Shown in pieces: positions 18,125 to 28,490 of a stretch of DNA of 64,000 nt; the first letter of the stretch is position 1; each line of letters begins with the position of its first letter. Where the stretch lies: positions 1 through 64,000 of the forward strand of contig NZ_CALIAV010000099.1 of NCBI RefSeq assembly GCF_938045625.1, read 5' to 3'. This DNA comes from an uncultured Campylobacter sp. (GTDB lineage: Bacteria; Campylobacterota; Campylobacteria; Campylobacterales; Campylobacteraceae). The translations under genes and the position numbers were made by a program. A model generated the notes under the pieces. The model saw only the letters and a list, made by a program, of their open reading frames with translations. It did no database searches and was not told the DNA's origin.

Positions 18125-18550
18125 ATGTTGATGCCAAAACGAACTAAATTTCGCAAACAGATGAAAGGCAGAAACCGCGGTAAAGCTACTCGCGGCGCCG
18201 ATCTTGCTATGGGCGAGATCGGAATAAAAGCCATAGAAGCAGGCCGTGTAAATTCGCGCCAGATCGAAGCGGCTCGTGTGGCTCTAACCCGCCACGTAAA
18301 ACGCCAGGCTAAAACTTGGATCAGAGTTTTCCCAGATAAGCCGTTAACCAAAAAGCCTCTACAAACTCGTATGGGTAAAGGTAAAGCCGGAGTCGAAGAG
18401 TGGGTTATGAATATAAAACCAGGTCGTATAATAGTCGAAATGGCTGGTGTAGATGAGGAATTAGCGCGTGAAGCTCTAACTCTAGCTATCCACAAACTTC
18501 CGTTTAAGACTAAAATCGTAACGCGAGAGAGTGAAAATGAAATATACTGA
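18125..18550 (+). CDS. rplP: 50S ribosomal protein L16
   Basis: 141 residues opening [21 protein letters not shown], the family start, so the first ATG is right. Contacts the A-site tRNA elbow. Its last 14 bp overlap rpmC. Confidence 0.98.
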   Translation: MLMPKRTKFRKQMKGRNRGKATRGADLAMGEIGIKAIEAGRVNSRQIEAARVALTRHVKRQAKTWIRVFPDKPLTKKPLQTRMGKGKAGVEEWVMNIKPGRIIVEMAGVDEELAREALTLAIHKLPFKTKIVTRESENEIY

Positions 18551-18722
18551 TATTAAAGACAAAAGCGTTGCAGAACTTAACGCGTTATTGAAAGAGAAAA
18601 AGGTGCTTTTATTTACTTTAAGACAAAAGCTAAAAACTATGCAGCTAAGCAACCCTAACGAGATTAGCGCCGTCCGCAAGGAAATAGCGCAAATCAACAC
18701 TGCAATTAGCGCTTCAAAGTAA
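18537..18722 (+). CDS. rpmC: 50S ribosomal protein L29
   Basis: 61 residues, [14 protein letters not shown]. The ATG at 18537 follows GAGAGAG; an in-frame GTG at 18531 is rejected because it lies inside that site. Starts inside the end of rplP. Confidence 0.95.
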   Translation: MKYTDIKDKSVAELNALLKEKKVLLFTLRQKLKTMQLSNPNEISAVRKEIAQINTAISASK

Positions 18723-18732
18723 GGGGTGAGAA

Positions 18733-18984
18733 ATGGCATTAAAAAGAGAAATTCAAGGTGTCGTTTTACAAAAGGCCGGCGATAAGACGGCTACGATTTT
18801 GGTTGAGAGACGCGTTATGCACCCAAGATACCACAAATTCGTAAAACGCTTTAAAAAATATATGATTCACGACGAAAAGAACGAGACAAAAGCGGGCGAT
18901 ACGGTCGTGGCTATCGAATGCAGACCGCTAAGCGCGAGAAAATCTTTCCGCTTAAAGACTATTTTAGCGACGGGGGTTGAGTAA
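18733..18984 (+). CDS. rpsQ: 30S ribosomal protein S17
   Basis: 83 residues, OB fold. Conserved [28 protein letters not shown] type opening and the [13 protein letters not shown] segment near the end. The stop overlaps the rplN start by one base. Confidence 0.98.
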   Translation: MALKREIQGVVLQKAGDKTATILVERRVMHPRYHKFVKRFKKYMIHDEKNETKAGDTVVAIECRPLSARKSFRLKTILATGVE

Positions 18985-19352
18985 TGATACAATCTTTTAC
19001 GAGGCTTACGGTCGCCGACAACAGCGGCGCGAAAGAGCTAATGTGTATTAAAGTTTTGGGCGGCAGCAAGAGAAGATACGCGACGCTTGGCGACGTTATC
19101 ATCTGCTCAGTCAAAAAGGCGCTTCCAAACGGTAAGATTAAAAAGGGTCAAGTGGTAAAAGCGGTCGTCGTTAGAACTAAAAAAGAGGTTCAAAGAGATA
19201 ACGGCTCTCTAATCCGCTTTGACGAAAACGCAGCCGTCATCCTAGATAACAAACGCGAGCCTATCGGTACTCGTATCTTTGGACCGGTCGGCCGTGAGGT
19301 TAGATACGCTAACTTTATGAAAATCGTTTCGCTTGCTCCGGAGGTGTTATAA
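18984..19352 (+). CDS. rplN: 50S ribosomal protein L14
   Basis: 122 residues. Family opening [27 protein letters not shown] is recognisable. Located at the subunit interface. One-base overlaps (TAATG) with both rpsQ and rplX. Confidence 0.98.
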   Translation: MIQSFTRLTVADNSGAKELMCIKVLGGSKRRYATLGDVIICSVKKALPNGKIKKGQVVKAVVVRTKKEVQRDNGSLIRFDENAAVILDNKREPIGTRIFGPVGREVRYANFMKIVSLAPEVL

Positions 19353-19588
19353 TGGCTAACGTTAAATTTAAAGTAAAAAAAGGCGATACCGTTAAGATCA
19401 TCGCAGGCGACGACAAAGGTAAAACAGGTAAAATTTTATCCGTCCTAGCCAAAAAAGGACAAGTCATCGTCGAGGGCTGCAAGGTAGCTAAAAAAGCTAT
19501 AAAACCTAGCGAAAAGACCCCAAACGGCGGCTTTATCAATAAAGAGATGCCTATTGATATCTCAAACGTTGCAAAAGTTGAGGGCTGA
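19352..19588 (+). CDS. rplX: 50S ribosomal protein L24
   Basis: 78 residues. KOW motif near the start ([20 protein letters not shown], residues 7-26). Assembly initiator that binds 5' 23S rRNA. Shorter than the E. coli protein (104), usual for this lineage. Confidence 0.97.
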   Translation: MANVKFKVKKGDTVKIIAGDDKGKTGKILSVLAKKGQVIVEGCKVAKKAIKPSEKTPNGGFINKEMPIDISNVAKVEG

Positions 19589-19590
19589 AA

Positions 19591-20136
19591 ATGAATAGAT
19601 TAAAAGCTAAATATAACGAGGTCGTAAAGCCTGCTTTGGCTAAAGAATTCGACATCAAAAATCCTATGCTAATCCCTGCGATCGAAAAGATTGTGATAAG
19701 CGTAGGCGCTGGCGAATCTGCTAAAGATCAAAAGCAACTTCAAAACATTGCTGATACTATTTCGCTAATCGCCGGACAAAAAGCCGTAGTTACCGATGCT
19801 AAAAAATCGGTTGCCGGCTTTAAAGTGCGCGAGGGTTTCCCTGTCGGCGTAAAAGTAACGCTTAGAAAAGAGAATATGTTTGCGTTTTTAGACAAACTAA
19901 TCTCTATCGCGCTACCGAGAGTTAAGGACTTTAGAGGTCTTCCGAAAGACGGTTTTGATGGACGCGGAAACTATAACTTCGGCCTTAACGAGCAGCTAAT
20001 GTTCCCAGAGGTTGAGTATGATAAGATTTTACGCACTCACGGTATGAATATAGTTATAGTCACGACGACAAACAGCGACAAAGAGGCATTCAAATTGCTT
20101 GAGCTATTTGGTTTGCCGTTTGCGAAAGGAAAGTAA
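19591..20136 (+). CDS. rplE: 50S ribosomal protein L5
   Basis: 181 residues. Binds 5S rRNA and the P-site tRNA. Conserved [21 protein letters not shown] near residue 69 and [17 protein letters not shown] near 112. One base from rpsN. Confidence 0.98.
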   Translation: MNRLKAKYNEVVKPALAKEFDIKNPMLIPAIEKIVISVGAGESAKDQKQLQNIADTISLIAGQKAVVTDAKKSVAGFKVREGFPVGVKVTLRKENMFAFLDKLISIALPRVKDFRGLPKDGFDGRGNYNFGLNEQLMFPEVEYDKILRTHGMNIVIVTTTNSDKEAFKLLELFGLPFAKGK

Positions 20137-20137
20137 T

Positions 20138-20323
20138 ATGGCGAAAAAATCAATGATAGCAAAGGCTGCCAGAAAGCCTAAATTTACGGTTCGCGGCTAT
20201 ACGAGATGCCAAATTTGCGGACGTCCGCATTCGGTTTATAAAGATTTTGGAATTTGCCGCGTATGCCTAAGAAAAATGGCTAACGAGGGACTAATCCCGG
20301 GTCTAAAAAAAGCAAGCTGGTAA
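20138..20323 (+). CDS. rpsN: 30S ribosomal protein S14, zinc-binding form
   Basis: 61 residues. Short S14 type with four zinc cysteines (C24, C27, C40, C43: [10 protein letters not shown] and [11 protein letters not shown]). ATG at 20138 follows AAAGGAAAG; an upstream in-frame ATG at 20099 lies inside rplE and is rejected. Confidence 0.98.
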   Translation: MAKKSMIAKAARKPKFTVRGYTRCQICGRPHSVYKDFGICRVCLRKMANEGLIPGLKKASW

Positions 20324-20332
20324 GGAAGAGAA

Positions 20333-20728
20333 ATGTTAAACGACTTAATTTCAGACGGACTAACTCGCATTAGAAACGCCGCAATGAGAAGACTCGAGAC
20401 TACGAAGCTTCTTCATTCAAACGTCGTCGAGGCTACTTTATCTATCCTTGCGGCTAAAGGCTATATCGAGAGCTACAACGTCGTAGAAGAAGATAAAAAG
20501 AAATTTATAAACGTAGTTCTAAAATACGACGAGCACGGTAGAAGCGTGATTAACGAGCTTAAGCGCGTATCAAGCCCGGGTCGCCGCGTTTATAAGGGAA
20601 AAGACGAGATCAAGAAATTTAAAAACGGCTACGGAACGATCATCGTTAGCACCAGCAAGGGCGTTTTAAGTAACGAAGACGCTCACAAAGCTGGCGTAGG
20701 CGGCGAAATCCTCTGCTCTGTGTGGTAA
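20333..20728 (+). CDS. rpsH: 30S ribosomal protein S8
   Basis: 131 residues. Central 16S rRNA binder. Conserved [10 protein letters not shown] near the start and [26 protein letters not shown] at the end, in pieces. Last gene before a 450-bp break in the cluster, which is unusual: rplF normally follows at once. Confidence 0.98.
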   Translation: MLNDLISDGLTRIRNAAMRRLETTKLLHSNVVEATLSILAAKGYIESYNVVEEDKKKFINVVLKYDEHGRSVINELKRVSSPGRRVYKGKDEIKKFKNGYGTIIVSTSKGVLSNEDAHKAGVGGEILCSVW

Positions 20729-20731
20729 TTG

Positions 20732-20759
20732 TCTAAAACGCTACGGGTAGCGTTTTAGA
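20732..20759 (+). terminator. strong hairpin after rpsH, possible terminator or attenuator
   Basis: A perfect 12-bp stem (TCTAAAACGCTA and TAGCGTTTTAGA) with a CGGG loop starts 3 bp after the rpsH stop. The following bases are TTACCTT, so a weak U tract only. It may stop most transcripts at rpsH or mark an RNA processing site. Confidence 0.6.
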
Positions 20760-21178
20760 TTACCTTAAAAAGAAGCTTGAAGCGGTGAGCTTGCTGGATT
20801 TACAGCAGGGCATCGTTTTTGAATCTTTGAAATGAAATTTGACTAGGCATCTTTTCGTAGTTTATTAAAATTTACGAAAAACTTCCGCCGTCAAATTTAT
20901 AAAATTTAAAATTGGAAGCTCAAATTTAAGAGAGTTCCCAAATTTAGCTCGGCTTGCAAATTTATCCAAATTTTGCCAAAGCTAAATTTAAAAAACGACG
21001 ATGTCAAATTTGACGGCAAATTTTAGGAAGTAGATCCCAAAAAAAGTAAGTCAAATTTGACGAGAAAATTAAAGTGTTTGAGGCGGTTTTTTATCGCTTC
21101 GATTCATTTCTATTTTTATGGTATTGCGGTATCCATTCGTAAAAGTAGACATACCCTAGACAAGTAAAAAGGAAAAAA
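20760..21178. other. AAATTT-rich insertion within the ribosomal cluster
   Basis: No gene was found. From about 20835 to 21060 there are about twelve copies of AAATTT, a density typical of intergenic DNA here but absent from the rest of the ribosomal cluster. The last 120 bp before rplF have no confident promoter: TTGCGG (21123) with TAGACA some 16 bp on is the best weak candidate. AAAAGGAAAAAA precedes the rplF ATG. Confidence 0.7.
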
Positions 21179-21715
21179 ATGTCACGTATAGGAAAACAGC
21201 CGATAGCTATTCCAAGCGGAGTAGAAGTCAGCGTAGAAGGCAACGTCCTTAAATTTAAAAAAGGCGCTCATTTAAAAGAGCTTGACACAAAAGGGCACGT
21301 AGACGTTAAAGTCGAAGATGCTCACATAGTATTTTCTCCAAAGAGCGACGAGAGACAAGATAGAGCCTACTGGGGCACTTATAGAGCGCTTGCAAACAAT
21401 ATCGTCATCGGCATCACAAAAGGTTTTGTTCGCCAGCTTGAGATAAACGGCGTCGGTTACAAAGCCGCAGCTAAAGGCCAAGTACTTGAGCTTACTTTAG
21501 GATTTTCTCACCCGATAAATCACGAAGTGCCAAAAGGCGTTGAAATCAGCGTAGAGAAAAATATCATAACTATCAAAGGCGACGATAAGCAAGTGGTCGG
21601 TCAGATCGCAGCTCAAGTCAGAGCGTACAGACCGCCTGAACCATATAAGGGCAAAGGCGTTAAATACGTAGAAGAGCGCATCATCCGCAAAGCCGGTAAG
21701 ACATCTAAGAAGTAA
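21179..21715 (+). CDS. rplF: 50S ribosomal protein L6
   Basis: 178 residues. [15 protein letters not shown] opening and the C-terminal [15 protein letters not shown] signature (about residues 151-165). Lies near the factor-binding site. Because of the upstream break it must rely on read-through or a local promoter. Confidence 0.98.
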   Translation: MSRIGKQPIAIPSGVEVSVEGNVLKFKKGAHLKELDTKGHVDVKVEDAHIVFSPKSDERQDRAYWGTYRALANNIVIGITKGFVRQLEINGVGYKAAAKGQVLELTLGFSHPINHEVPKGVEISVEKNIITIKGDDKQVVGQIAAQVRAYRPPEPYKGKGVKYVEERIIRKAGKTSKK

Positions 21716-21725
21716 GGGATAGATA

Positions 21726-22082
21726 ATGACAGCAAATGTATTAAAAAGAAAACTCGCTCTTAGAATCAAGAGAAAAAGAAGAATCAGAGCCAAAATTTCC
21801 GGCACTGCGGTATTGCCTAGAATTTCTATCTTCAAATCAAACAGAACTCTTTACGTTCAAGCTATCGACGACGTAGCAGCCGTAACTCTAGCGGCAGCCG
21901 ACGGCAGAAAACTAGGCGTAAAAGCAAACAAAGAAGGCGCCGTAACTTTGGCTAAAGAATTTGCAAAAACTCTAAAAGCTAAAAAAATAGAAACGGCATT
22001 ATTCGACAGAAACGGCTATTTGTATCACGGTGTTATAGCGGCTTTTGCAGACGCATTACGTGAAAACGGTATCAAACTATAA
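21726..22082 (+). CDS. rplR: 50S ribosomal protein L18
   Basis: 118 residues. Binds 5S r[15 protein letters not shown] near the start and [21 protein letters not shown] near the end are diagnostic. Ten bases after rplF. Confidence 0.98.
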   Translation: MTANVLKRKLALRIKRKRRIRAKISGTAVLPRISIFKSNRTLYVQAIDDVAAVTLAAADGRKLGVKANKEGAVTLAKEFAKTLKAKKIETALFDRNGYLYHGVIAAFADALRENGIKL

Positions 22083-22093
22083 GGAAAATCGCT

Positions 22094-22537
22094 ATGGAAA
22101 AATATAACAGAGAAGAATTCGAAGAAGTAATGGTTGATATCGGCCGCGTTACAAAGGTCGTAAAAGGCGGTCGTAGATTTAGATTTACGGCTCTTGTCGT
22201 AGTAGGAAACAGAAACGGCCTAGTAGGCTTTGGCTTCGGTAAAGCAAAAGAGGTTCCGGACGCTATGAGAAAAGCCGTCGACGACGCGTTTAAAAACATC
22301 ATCGAGGTAAAAAGAAAAGGCTCGACTATACCTCACGACGTAGAGGTTAAATTTAACGCTAGCCGCGTTTTACTTCGCCCTGCTAGCGAAGGTACGGGCG
22401 TGATCGCGGGCGGTAGCGCTCGTCCTATTCTAGAGCTTGCGGGCATCAAGGACATCCTAACAAAATCGCTTGGCTCAAACAACTCGGCAAACGTCGTTCG
22501 CGCTACTTTAAAAGCGCTAAGCATGCTTAAAGGCTAA
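22094..22537 (+). CDS. rpsE: 30S ribosomal protein S5
   Basis: 147 residues. Decoding-accuracy protein. [22 protein letters not shown] (in the 25-46 region) and the second domain's [15 protein letters not shown] are present. It is followed directly by rplO: rpmD (L30) is missing, as usual in Campylobacter. Confidence 0.98.
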   Translation: MEKYNREEFEEVMVDIGRVTKVVKGGRRFRFTALVVVGNRNGLVGFGFGKAKEVPDAMRKAVDDAFKNIIEVKRKGSTIPHDVEVKFNASRVLLRPASEGTGVIAGGSARPILELAGIKDILTKSLGSNNSANVVRATLKALSMLKG

Positions 22538-22546
22538 GGAGAAGAT

Positions 22547-22948
22547 ATGGGACTAGAAAATTTAAAACCTGCCGAGGGCTCGACTAGACAAATCAAAAGA
22601 CTAGGTCGCGGTCAAGGTAGCGGTCAAGGTAAAACCGCGGGCAAAGGACACAAAGGTCAAAGAGCTAGAAAAGGCTACAACGAGAAAAGAGGCTTCGAGG
22701 GCGGTCAGCAGCCGCTCCAAAGACGCCTTCCGAAAGTAGGCTTCGCTTCTAAATTTGAAAAACCTTACGTAATCAACGTAGAAAAAATCGTTGCGGTAAA
22801 AGAGCTAAGCGAGATCACTATCGCTACTATCGCTACCGTACATAAAATTTCAAGCAGCGTCAAGAAAATCAAATTGATCGGAGTGAGCGCGAAAGATTTG
22901 GCTTCGAAAATCAAAGACGAGAACGTAACCGTTAGCGGACGTGCGTAA
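22547..22948 (+). CDS. rplO: 50S ribosomal protein L15
   Basis: 133 residues. Glycine/lysine-rich N-terminus ([19 protein letters not shown]) that threads into 23S rRNA. Overlaps the secY start by one base. Confidence 0.98.
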   Translation: MGLENLKPAEGSTRQIKRLGRGQGSGQGKTAGKGHKGQRARKGYNEKRGFEGGQQPLQRRLPKVGFASKFEKPYVINVEKIVAVKELSEITIATIATVHKISSSVKKIKLIGVSAKDLASKIKDENVTVSGRA

Positions 22949-24210
22949 TGAATAAGACATTGACCAACAAGATTTTAATCACGTTGGCATTTTTATTTGC
23001 TTACAGGATACTGGCATACGTGCCGGTTCCTGGCGTAAACGTCAATGTTATTAAAGAGTTCTTCGATTCGAATTCCGCAAACGCGCTTGGACTATTTAAT
23101 ATGTTCAGCGGTAAGGCGGCAGAGCGCCTCAGCATCATCTCTCTAGGCATTATGCCATACATCACAGCATCGATTATTATGGAGCTTTTAGCGGCTACTT
23201 TCCCAAATTTGGGCAAGATGAAAAAAGACCGCGACGGCATGCAAAAATATATGCAGATTATCCGTTATGCCACTATCGGTATCACGCTTGTTCAAGCAGT
23301 TGGTGTTAGTATGGGGCTTCAGAGTCTTCACGGTAGAGGCGGAGAGGACGCAATAATGATAGATATGAATTTATTTATCGCGATTGCGGCAGCTTCGATG
23401 CTAACAGGAACTATGCTTTTGATGTGGATAGGCGAGCAGATCACTCAGCGAGGTATCGGCAACGGCATCAGCCTTATTATCTTCGCTGGTATCGTTAGCG
23501 GCATACCTTCAGCCATCGGCGGAACGGTAAATTTGGTAAATACGGGCGAGATGAACTTCCTCGTGGTTATCGGAATTTTGCTTGTTATCTTGGTCACGGT
23601 AGGCATAGTTATCTACGTCGAGATGGGCGAGAGACGCGTACCGGTGAGCTATTCGCGTAAGGTAGTGATGGAAAATCAAAACAAACGCATCATGAACTAT
23701 ATACCTATTAAGGTAAATTTAAGCGGCGTTATTCCCCCGATTTTCGCCAGTGCGATTTTGATGTTCCCAAGCACCATTTTGCAGGCCAGTACAAATCCTT
23801 ACATCCAAGCTATTCACGATTTTTTAAATCCAAATAGCTATTTTTTCAACTTTTTAACATTCTTGCTGGTTGTATTTTTTGCATATTTTTACGCTTCGAT
23901 CGCGTTTAACGCAAAAGATATCAGCGAAAATTTAAAAAGACAGGGCGGATTTATCCCGGGTATTAGACCGGGCGAGGGCACTGCAGGCTATCTAAACGAA
24001 GTCGCATCGAGGCTAACTTTTAGCGGAGCGATTTATCTTGGACTTATCTCGACTCTGCCTTGGGTGCTCGTTAAATTTATGGGCGTTCCGTTTTATTTCG
24101 GCGGTACGTCGGTACTGATCGTAGTTTCTGTCGCGCTTGATACGATGCGAAGGATAGAAGCTCAAATTTATATGAATAAATATCAAACTCTAAGTGCGGT
24201 AGGCTTGTAA
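22948..24210 (+). CDS. secY: protein translocase channel subunit SecY
   Basis: 420 residues with about ten membrane segments. Channel of the Sec translocon with SecE and SecG (secG at 52067). Signatures: LGIMPYITASIIMEL near residue 70 and GIGNGISLIIFAGIVSGIP near 170, with the cytosolic loops RRVPVSYSRK and GFIPGIRPGEGTA. Overlaps rplO and map by one base each. Confidence 0.99.
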   Translation: MNKTLTNKILITLAFLFAYRILAYVPVPGVNVNVIKEFFDSNSANALGLFNMFSGKAAERLSIISLGIMPYITASIIMELLAATFPNLGKMKKDRDGMQKYMQIIRYATIGITLVQAVGVSMGLQSLHGRGGEDAIMIDMNLFIAIAAASMLTGTMLLMWIGEQITQRGIGNGISLIIFAGIVSGIPSAIGGTVNLVNTGEMNFLVVIGILLVILVTVGIVIYVEMGERRVPVSYSRKVVMENQNKRIMNYIPIKVNLSGVIPPIFASAILMFPSTILQASTNPYIQAIHDFLNPNSYFFNFLTFLLVVFFAYFYASIAFNAKDISENLKRQGGFIPGIRPGEGTAGYLNEVASRLTFSGAIYLGLISTLPWVLVKFMGVPFYFGGTSVLIVVSVALDTMRRIEAQIYMNKYQTLSAVGL

Positions 24211-24968
24211 TGGCTATAACCATCATGCAGCCAAACGACATAGAGAAGATGCGAGCGGCGAATAAAATCGTCGCTCAAACCCTCGACTACGTAGAAAGCG
24301 TGATCAAGCCCGGCATCTCACTGCTCGAAATAGATAAAATTTGCGAGGATATGATAAGGTCCGCAGGCGCAAAGCCGGCATTTAAGGGGCTTTACGGCTT
24401 TCCAAACGCCGCTTGTATCAGCGTAAACGAAGTAGTCATCCACGGAATCCCGAACGAATACAAACTGCAAGAAGGCGACATCGTAAGCGTCGATATCGGC
24501 TCAAATTTGAACGGATATTTCGGCGACTCGGCTAGGACCTGGGGCGTAGGTCAAATTTCGCGCGAGGACGAAAAACTAATCGCTTGCGCTAAAGATGCGT
24601 TATATTTTGCGATAGATACCGTAAAAGCGGGAATGCACTTTAAAGAGCTTAGTTTTGAAATCGAGAAATTTATAAGAGCTCGCGGATTTGTTCCGCTAAC
24701 CGGATTTTGCGGTCACGGCATCGGCAGGCGCCCGCACGAAGATCCGCAGATTTTAAATTATTTAGAGGGCGGTAGCCCAAAATCGGGACCAAAAATCAAA
24801 AACGGAATGGTATTTTGCGTGGAGCCGATGATCTGCCAAAAAGACGGCACCCCCGTAATCGGTCACGACAAATGGAAAGTAACTAGCAAAGACGGGCTAA
24901 GAACCAGTCACTACGAGCACTGCATGGCAGTCGTAAACGGACGTGCGGAGATCTTAAGCCTAGCGTAA
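24210..24968 (+). CDS. map: methionine aminopeptidase, type I
   Basis: 252 residues. Removes the initiator methionine. Metal ligands are in DIGSNLNGYFGDSART (two Asp), GHGIGRRPHEDP (His), CVEPMI (Glu) and the final EHCMAV (Glu). Start overlaps the secY stop. A long hairpin follows the gene. Confidence 0.98.
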   Translation: MAITIMQPNDIEKMRAANKIVAQTLDYVESVIKPGISLLEIDKICEDMIRSAGAKPAFKGLYGFPNAACISVNEVVIHGIPNEYKLQEGDIVSVDIGSNLNGYFGDSARTWGVGQISREDEKLIACAKDALYFAIDTVKAGMHFKELSFEIEKFIRARGFVPLTGFCGHGIGRRPHEDPQILNYLEGGSPKSGPKIKNGMVFCVEPMICQKDGTPVIGHDKWKVTSKDGLRTSHYEHCMAVVNGRAEILSLA

Positions 24969-25018
24969 AATTTTAAAATTTACAAATCGTTCGCGCGACT
25001 TGTAAATTTTAAAATTTT
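24967..25018. terminator. 19-bp inverted repeat after map
   Basis: Perfect arms of 19 bp (AAAATTTTAAAATTTACAA, 24967-24985, and its complement, 25000-25018) around a 14-nt loop. The A- and T-rich ends allow termination from either side. It ends the rplF-secY-map unit. Confidence 0.75.
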
Positions 25019-25093
25019 AATTTGTGGTGAGTTAAAATTTTAAATCCAAATTTCTGCCAAACGGCGAAAGTAAATTTAACAAAAAGGAGTTAA

Positions 25094-25312
25094 GTGGCAA
25101 AAGACGACGTCATAGAGATCGACGGCAACGTCATCGAGGCGCTGCCAAACGCGACGTTTAAGGTCGAGCTCGACAACAAACACGTGATTTTGTGTCATAT
25201 TGCGGGCAAGATGAGGATGCATTATATAAAAATAATGCCTGGAGACCGCGTAAAGGTGGAGCTAACGCCTTACAGTCTGGATAAGGGTAGGATAATTTAC
25301 CGACATAAGTAA
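25094..25312 (+). CDS. infA: translation initiation factor IF-1
   Basis: 72 residues, OB fold. Start codon is GTG, after AAAAAGGAGTTAA. Reads [20 protein letters not shown] and ends [12 protein letters not shown], fully typical. Stands between the secY-map and rpmJ units with 125 bp before and 156 bp after it. Confidence 0.98.
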   Translation: MAKDDVIEIDGNVIEALPNATFKVELDNKHVILCHIAGKMRMHYIKIMPGDRVKVELTPYSLDKGRIIYRHK

Positions 25313-25331
25313 ATTAAAAGCTAAATTTGGC

Positions 25332-25416
25332 TATACTCAGCCCTTTGCGACAAATTGCTGTATGAAGAATTGTTTTCAAAGCCCACCACTTGTTTTGAAA
25401 ATAGTTGGTTTAAAAT
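25332..25416 (+). promoter_or_regulatory. possible promoters for rpmJ-rpsM-rpsK-rpsD-rpoA-rplQ
   Basis: TATACT (25332-25337) and TTGTTT (25390) with TAAAAT (25411-25416, 15-bp spacing) are candidate boxes. A TTTTCAA...TTGAAAA dyad overlaps the second. None is strong enough to choose. Confidence 0.3.
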
Positions 25417-25468
25417 TTCGTTAAACCTGATGCAGCCTAAAAGTGGAATAAATTTTTAGGAGACTAGA

Positions 25469-25582
25469 ATGAAAGTTCGTCCTTCTGTAAAGAAGATGTG
25501 TGACAAGTGCAAAATTGTCAAGCGCCAAGGCGTAGTTCGCATAATCTGCGAAAATCCAAAACATAAACAAAGACAAGGATAA
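25469..25582 (+). CDS. rpmJ: 50S ribosomal protein L36
   Basis: 37 residues: [20 protein letters not shown] onward to KHKQRQG. Zinc-ribbon ligands C11, C14, C27 and H32 are present, so it is the zinc-binding form. TTTTTAGGAG precedes the ATG. Three bases before rpsM. Confidence 0.97.
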   Translation: MKVRPSVKKMCDKCKIVKRQGVVRIICENPKHKQRQG

Positions 25583-25585
25583 AGC

Positions 25586-25954
25586 ATGGCACGTATCGCA
25601 GGTGTGGATTTACCAAAGAAAAAGAGAATTGAATATGGTTTGACCTATATTTACGGTATCGGTCTTCACAAATCTCGTCAAATTTTGGACGCTACCAAAA
25701 TTTCTTACGATAAAAGAGTAAGCGACCTAACCGAAGATGAAGCTGCGGCTATCCGCAAAGAGATCCAAGAGAACCACGTGGTTGAGGGTGACCTTAGAAA
25801 AAGCGTTGCTATGGATATCAAGGCTCTTATGGACTTAGGAAGCTACCGCGGTCTAAGACACAGAAAAGGTCTTCCGGTGCGCGGTCAAAAGACTAAAACA
25901 AACGCTAGAACTAGAAAAGGCAAGCGCAAAACAGTCGGCGCTGCGACTAAATAA
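25586..25954 (+). CDS. rpsM: 30S ribosomal protein S13
   Basis: 122 residues, [26 protein letters not shown]. The C-terminal [24 protein letters not shown] tail contacts tRNA at the P site. Nine bases before rpsK. Confidence 0.98.
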   Translation: MARIAGVDLPKKKRIEYGLTYIYGIGLHKSRQILDATKISYDKRVSDLTEDEAAAIRKEIQENHVVEGDLRKSVAMDIKALMDLGSYRGLRHRKGLPVRGQKTKTNARTRKGKRKTVGAATK

Positions 25955-25963
25955 GGATAAGCG

Positions 25964-26356
25964 ATGGCAAAAAGAAAAGTAGTTAAAAAGAAAATTGTAA
26001 GAAAAAGTATAGCTAAAGGTATCGTTTATATAAGCGCGACTTTTAACAATACGATGGTAACGGTTACCGATGAGATGGGAAATGCTATCGCTTGGAGCAG
26101 TGCTGGCGGTCTAGGCTTTAAAGGAAGTAAAAAATCAACTCCTTACGCAGCCCAACAAGCAGTCGAAGACGCTCTAACTAAAGCAAAAGAGCACGGCATA
26201 AAAGAAGTAGGCATCAAAGTACAAGGTCCTGGCAGCGGCAGAGAGACCGCAGTCAAGAGCGTAGGCGCGGTAGAGGGCATAAAAGTAACGTTTTTAAAAG
26301 ATATAACTCCGCTTCCGCATAATGGTTGCAGACCGCCGAAACGCCGCCGCGTATAA
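25964..26356 (+). CDS. rpsK: 30S ribosomal protein S11
   Basis: 130 residues. [22 protein letters not shown] and the closing [15 protein letters not shown] are diagnostic. Platform protein near the Shine-Dalgarno helix. Confidence 0.98.
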   Translation: MAKRKVVKKKIVRKSIAKGIVYISATFNNTMVTVTDEMGNAIAWSSAGGLGFKGSKKSTPYAAQQAVEDALTKAKEHGIKEVGIKVQGPGSGRETAVKSVGAVEGIKVTFLKDITPLPHNGCRPPKRRRV

Positions 26357-26378
26357 TTAGAAAATTAGGAGAATTATT

Positions 26379-27005
26379 ATGGCTAGATATAGAGGACCCG
26401 TTGAAAAATTAGAAAGAAGACTTGGCGTTAGTTTGGCGCTAAAAGGCGAGCGTCGCTTGGCAGGTAAAAGTGCGCTTGACAAAAGACCTTACGCTCCGGG
26501 ACAACACGGACAAAGAAGAAGCAAGATAAGCGAATACGGATTACAGCTTCGCGAAAAACAAAAAGCTAAATTTATGTACGGCATTAGCGAAAAGCAATTC
26601 CGTCGCTTATTCCAAGAGGCTGCTCGTCGCGAAGGAAATACCGGTGCGCTTTTGGTGCAGCTTTTGGAACAAAGACTAGATAACGTAGTTTACAGAATGG
26701 GCTTTGCGACGACTCGCCGCTTTGCTCGCCAGCTAGTTACTCACGGACATATTTTGGTAAACGGCAAGAGAGTGGATATTCCTTCTTACAGAGTTCAAGC
26801 GGGTGCTAAAGTAGAGGTTATCGAAAAATCTAAAAACAATCCGCAAATCGTTCGCGCGATCGACCTTACGGCACAAACTGGCATCGTAGCTTGGGTTGAC
26901 GTTGAAAAAGATAAAAAATTCGGAATTTTCACAAGAACTCCGGAAAGGGAAGAAGTCGTCATTCCTGTCGAGGAAAGATTCATAGTAGAGCTTTATTCGA
27001 AATAA
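26379..27005 (+). CDS. rpsD: 30S ribosomal protein S4
   Basis: 208 residues. [19 protein letters not shown], then an S4 RNA-binding domain ([25 protein letters not shown], residues 97 on). Assembly initiator of the small subunit; in E. coli it represses the alpha operon. Confidence 0.98.
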   Translation: MARYRGPVEKLERRLGVSLALKGERRLAGKSALDKRPYAPGQHGQRRSKISEYGLQLREKQKAKFMYGISEKQFRRLFQEAARREGNTGALLVQLLEQRLDNVVYRMGFATTRRFARQLVTHGHILVNGKRVDIPSYRVQAGAKVEVIEKSKNNPQIVRAIDLTAQTGIVAWVDVEKDKKFGIFTRTPEREEVVIPVEERFIVELYSK

Positions 27006-27019
27006 TAAGGGGTATAACG

Positions 27020-28033
27020 ATGAGAAAAATTACCACATCAGCTTATATGCCTACCGAAATTTCAGTAGAGAGTATAAGCGAGAATGTCGCCAGAATAACC
27101 GCGTATCCGTTTGAGACGGGCTATGCTGTTACTTTGGCTCATCCGCTAAGACGACTTTTATATAGTAGTACGGTTGGATTTGCGGCTACGGGCGTCAAGA
27201 TAGAAGGCGTATCTCACGAATTTGATTCAATGAGAGGCATGCTCGAGGACGTAGCGCAGTTTATTATAAATTTAAAAAACATCCGTTTTAAGCTAAAAAA
27301 CGAGTCTGAGCGCGAAGTGGTTGAGTATTCGTTTAAAGGTCCAAAAGAGATAAAAGCGGGCGATCTAAAAAACGATGTTGTAGATGTCGTAAATCCAGAT
27401 GCTTATCTTGCGACCATAAACGAAGATGCGGAGCTTAAATTTTCCATAATCATTCAAAAAGGTATCGGATACGTCCCAAGTGAAGAAATAAGAGACAATA
27501 CCGAAGAGGGCTACATAGCTCTCGACGCTTTCTTTACGCCTGTTAAAAAAGCTGTTTATGAGCTGGAAAATGTCCTGGTTGAGGATAACCCTGACTACGA
27601 GAAGATTATTTTCACAGTTACGACGGACGGACAAGTGGGCGCGATTGAGGCGTTTAAACACGCGATCGAGGCGATGTATCAGCAGATGTCGGTGTTTAAA
27701 GGTGTTTTAAATATCGATGTTTCTGCAGGCTTAAACGCTCAAACTTCAGGCAGCGAGCATGCGAAGTTATTACAAAGCGTAGAAGAGTTAAATTTGAGCG
27801 CTAGAAGCTTCAACTGCCTTGATAAAGCTGAGATTAGATTTATCGGCGAGCTTGCTTTGATGGATGAAAACGAGCTAAAAGAGCTTAAAAATTTAGGTAA
27901 AAAATCTCTCGACGAGATCAAAGCCGTTATGCAAGAGATCGGATATCCGGTCGGCGGCGACCTAGGCGGCGGCAAAGAGCAACTCAAGAAAAAAATCGCC
28001 GACCTAAAATCACAAATGAGTGCAAAAGAGTAA
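27020..28033 (+). CDS. rpoA: RNA polymerase alpha subunit
   Basis: 337 residues. The N-terminal dimerisation domain has [20 protein letters not shown]; the C-terminal domain has [22 protein letters not shown] and [13 protein letters not shown], which contact UP elements and activators. Typical length. Confidence 0.99.
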   Translation: MRKITTSAYMPTEISVESISENVARITAYPFETGYAVTLAHPLRRLLYSSTVGFAATGVKIEGVSHEFDSMRGMLEDVAQFIINLKNIRFKLKNESEREVVEYSFKGPKEIKAGDLKNDVVDVVNPDAYLATINEDAELKFSIIIQKGIGYVPSEEIRDNTEEGYIALDAFFTPVKKAVYELENVLVEDNPDYEKIIFTVTTDGQVGAIEAFKHAIEAMYQQMSVFKGVLNIDVSAGLNAQTSGSEHAKLLQSVEELNLSARSFNCLDKAEIRFIGELALMDENELKELKNLGKKSLDEIKAVMQEIGYPVGGDLGGGKEQLKKKIADLKSQMSAKE

Positions 28034-28044
28034 AAGGAAGATAA

Positions 28045-28401
28045 ATGAGACACGGTCACGGATACAGAAAACTAGGTAGGACGTCGGCTCACCGTTCGGC
28101 TCTACTTAAAAATTTAGCTATCGCTATCATCAAAAGCGAAAAGATAGAGACGACCTTGCCTAAGGCAAAAGAGTTGAGAAGTTATATCGAAAAGCTAATC
28201 ACTAGAGCTAGAAAAGGCGACAGCAACGCCCACAGAGCAGTTTTTGCAAGCTTGCAAGATAAAGAAACTACGAATAAACTAGTAACCGAGCTAGCTCCAA
28301 AATTCGTAGGCAAAAACGGTGGATATACGCGCATCGTTAAGACTCGCGTTCGCCGAGGCGATGCTGCTGAGATGGCTTATATCGAGCTAATCAAAGAATA
28401 A
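28045..28401 (+). CDS. rplQ: 50S ribosomal protein L17
   Basis: 118 residues, [24 protein letters not shown]. Lines the tunnel exit. Last gene of the cluster, followed by a clear terminator. Confidence 0.98.
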   Translation: MRHGHGYRKLGRTSAHRSALLKNLAIAIIKSEKIETTLPKAKELRSYIEKLITRARKGDSNAHRAVFASLQDKETTNKLVTELAPKFVGKNGGYTRIVKTRVRRGDAAEMAYIELIKE

Positions 28402-28406
28402 TTTTT

Positions 28407-28434
28407 AGAGAGCTTTGGCTCTCTTTTTCTTTTT
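28407..28434 (+). terminator. intrinsic terminator of the ribosomal cluster
   Basis: Stem AGAGAGC/GCTCTCT (28407-28413, 28418-28424) with a TTTG loop, followed by TTTTCTTTTT. Six bases after rplQ. Confidence 0.9.
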
Positions 28435-28490
28435 AAATTTACATATTTTAGTTACCTCAAAGTCCCTTTAGTCTTTCATCTCAATTATTT

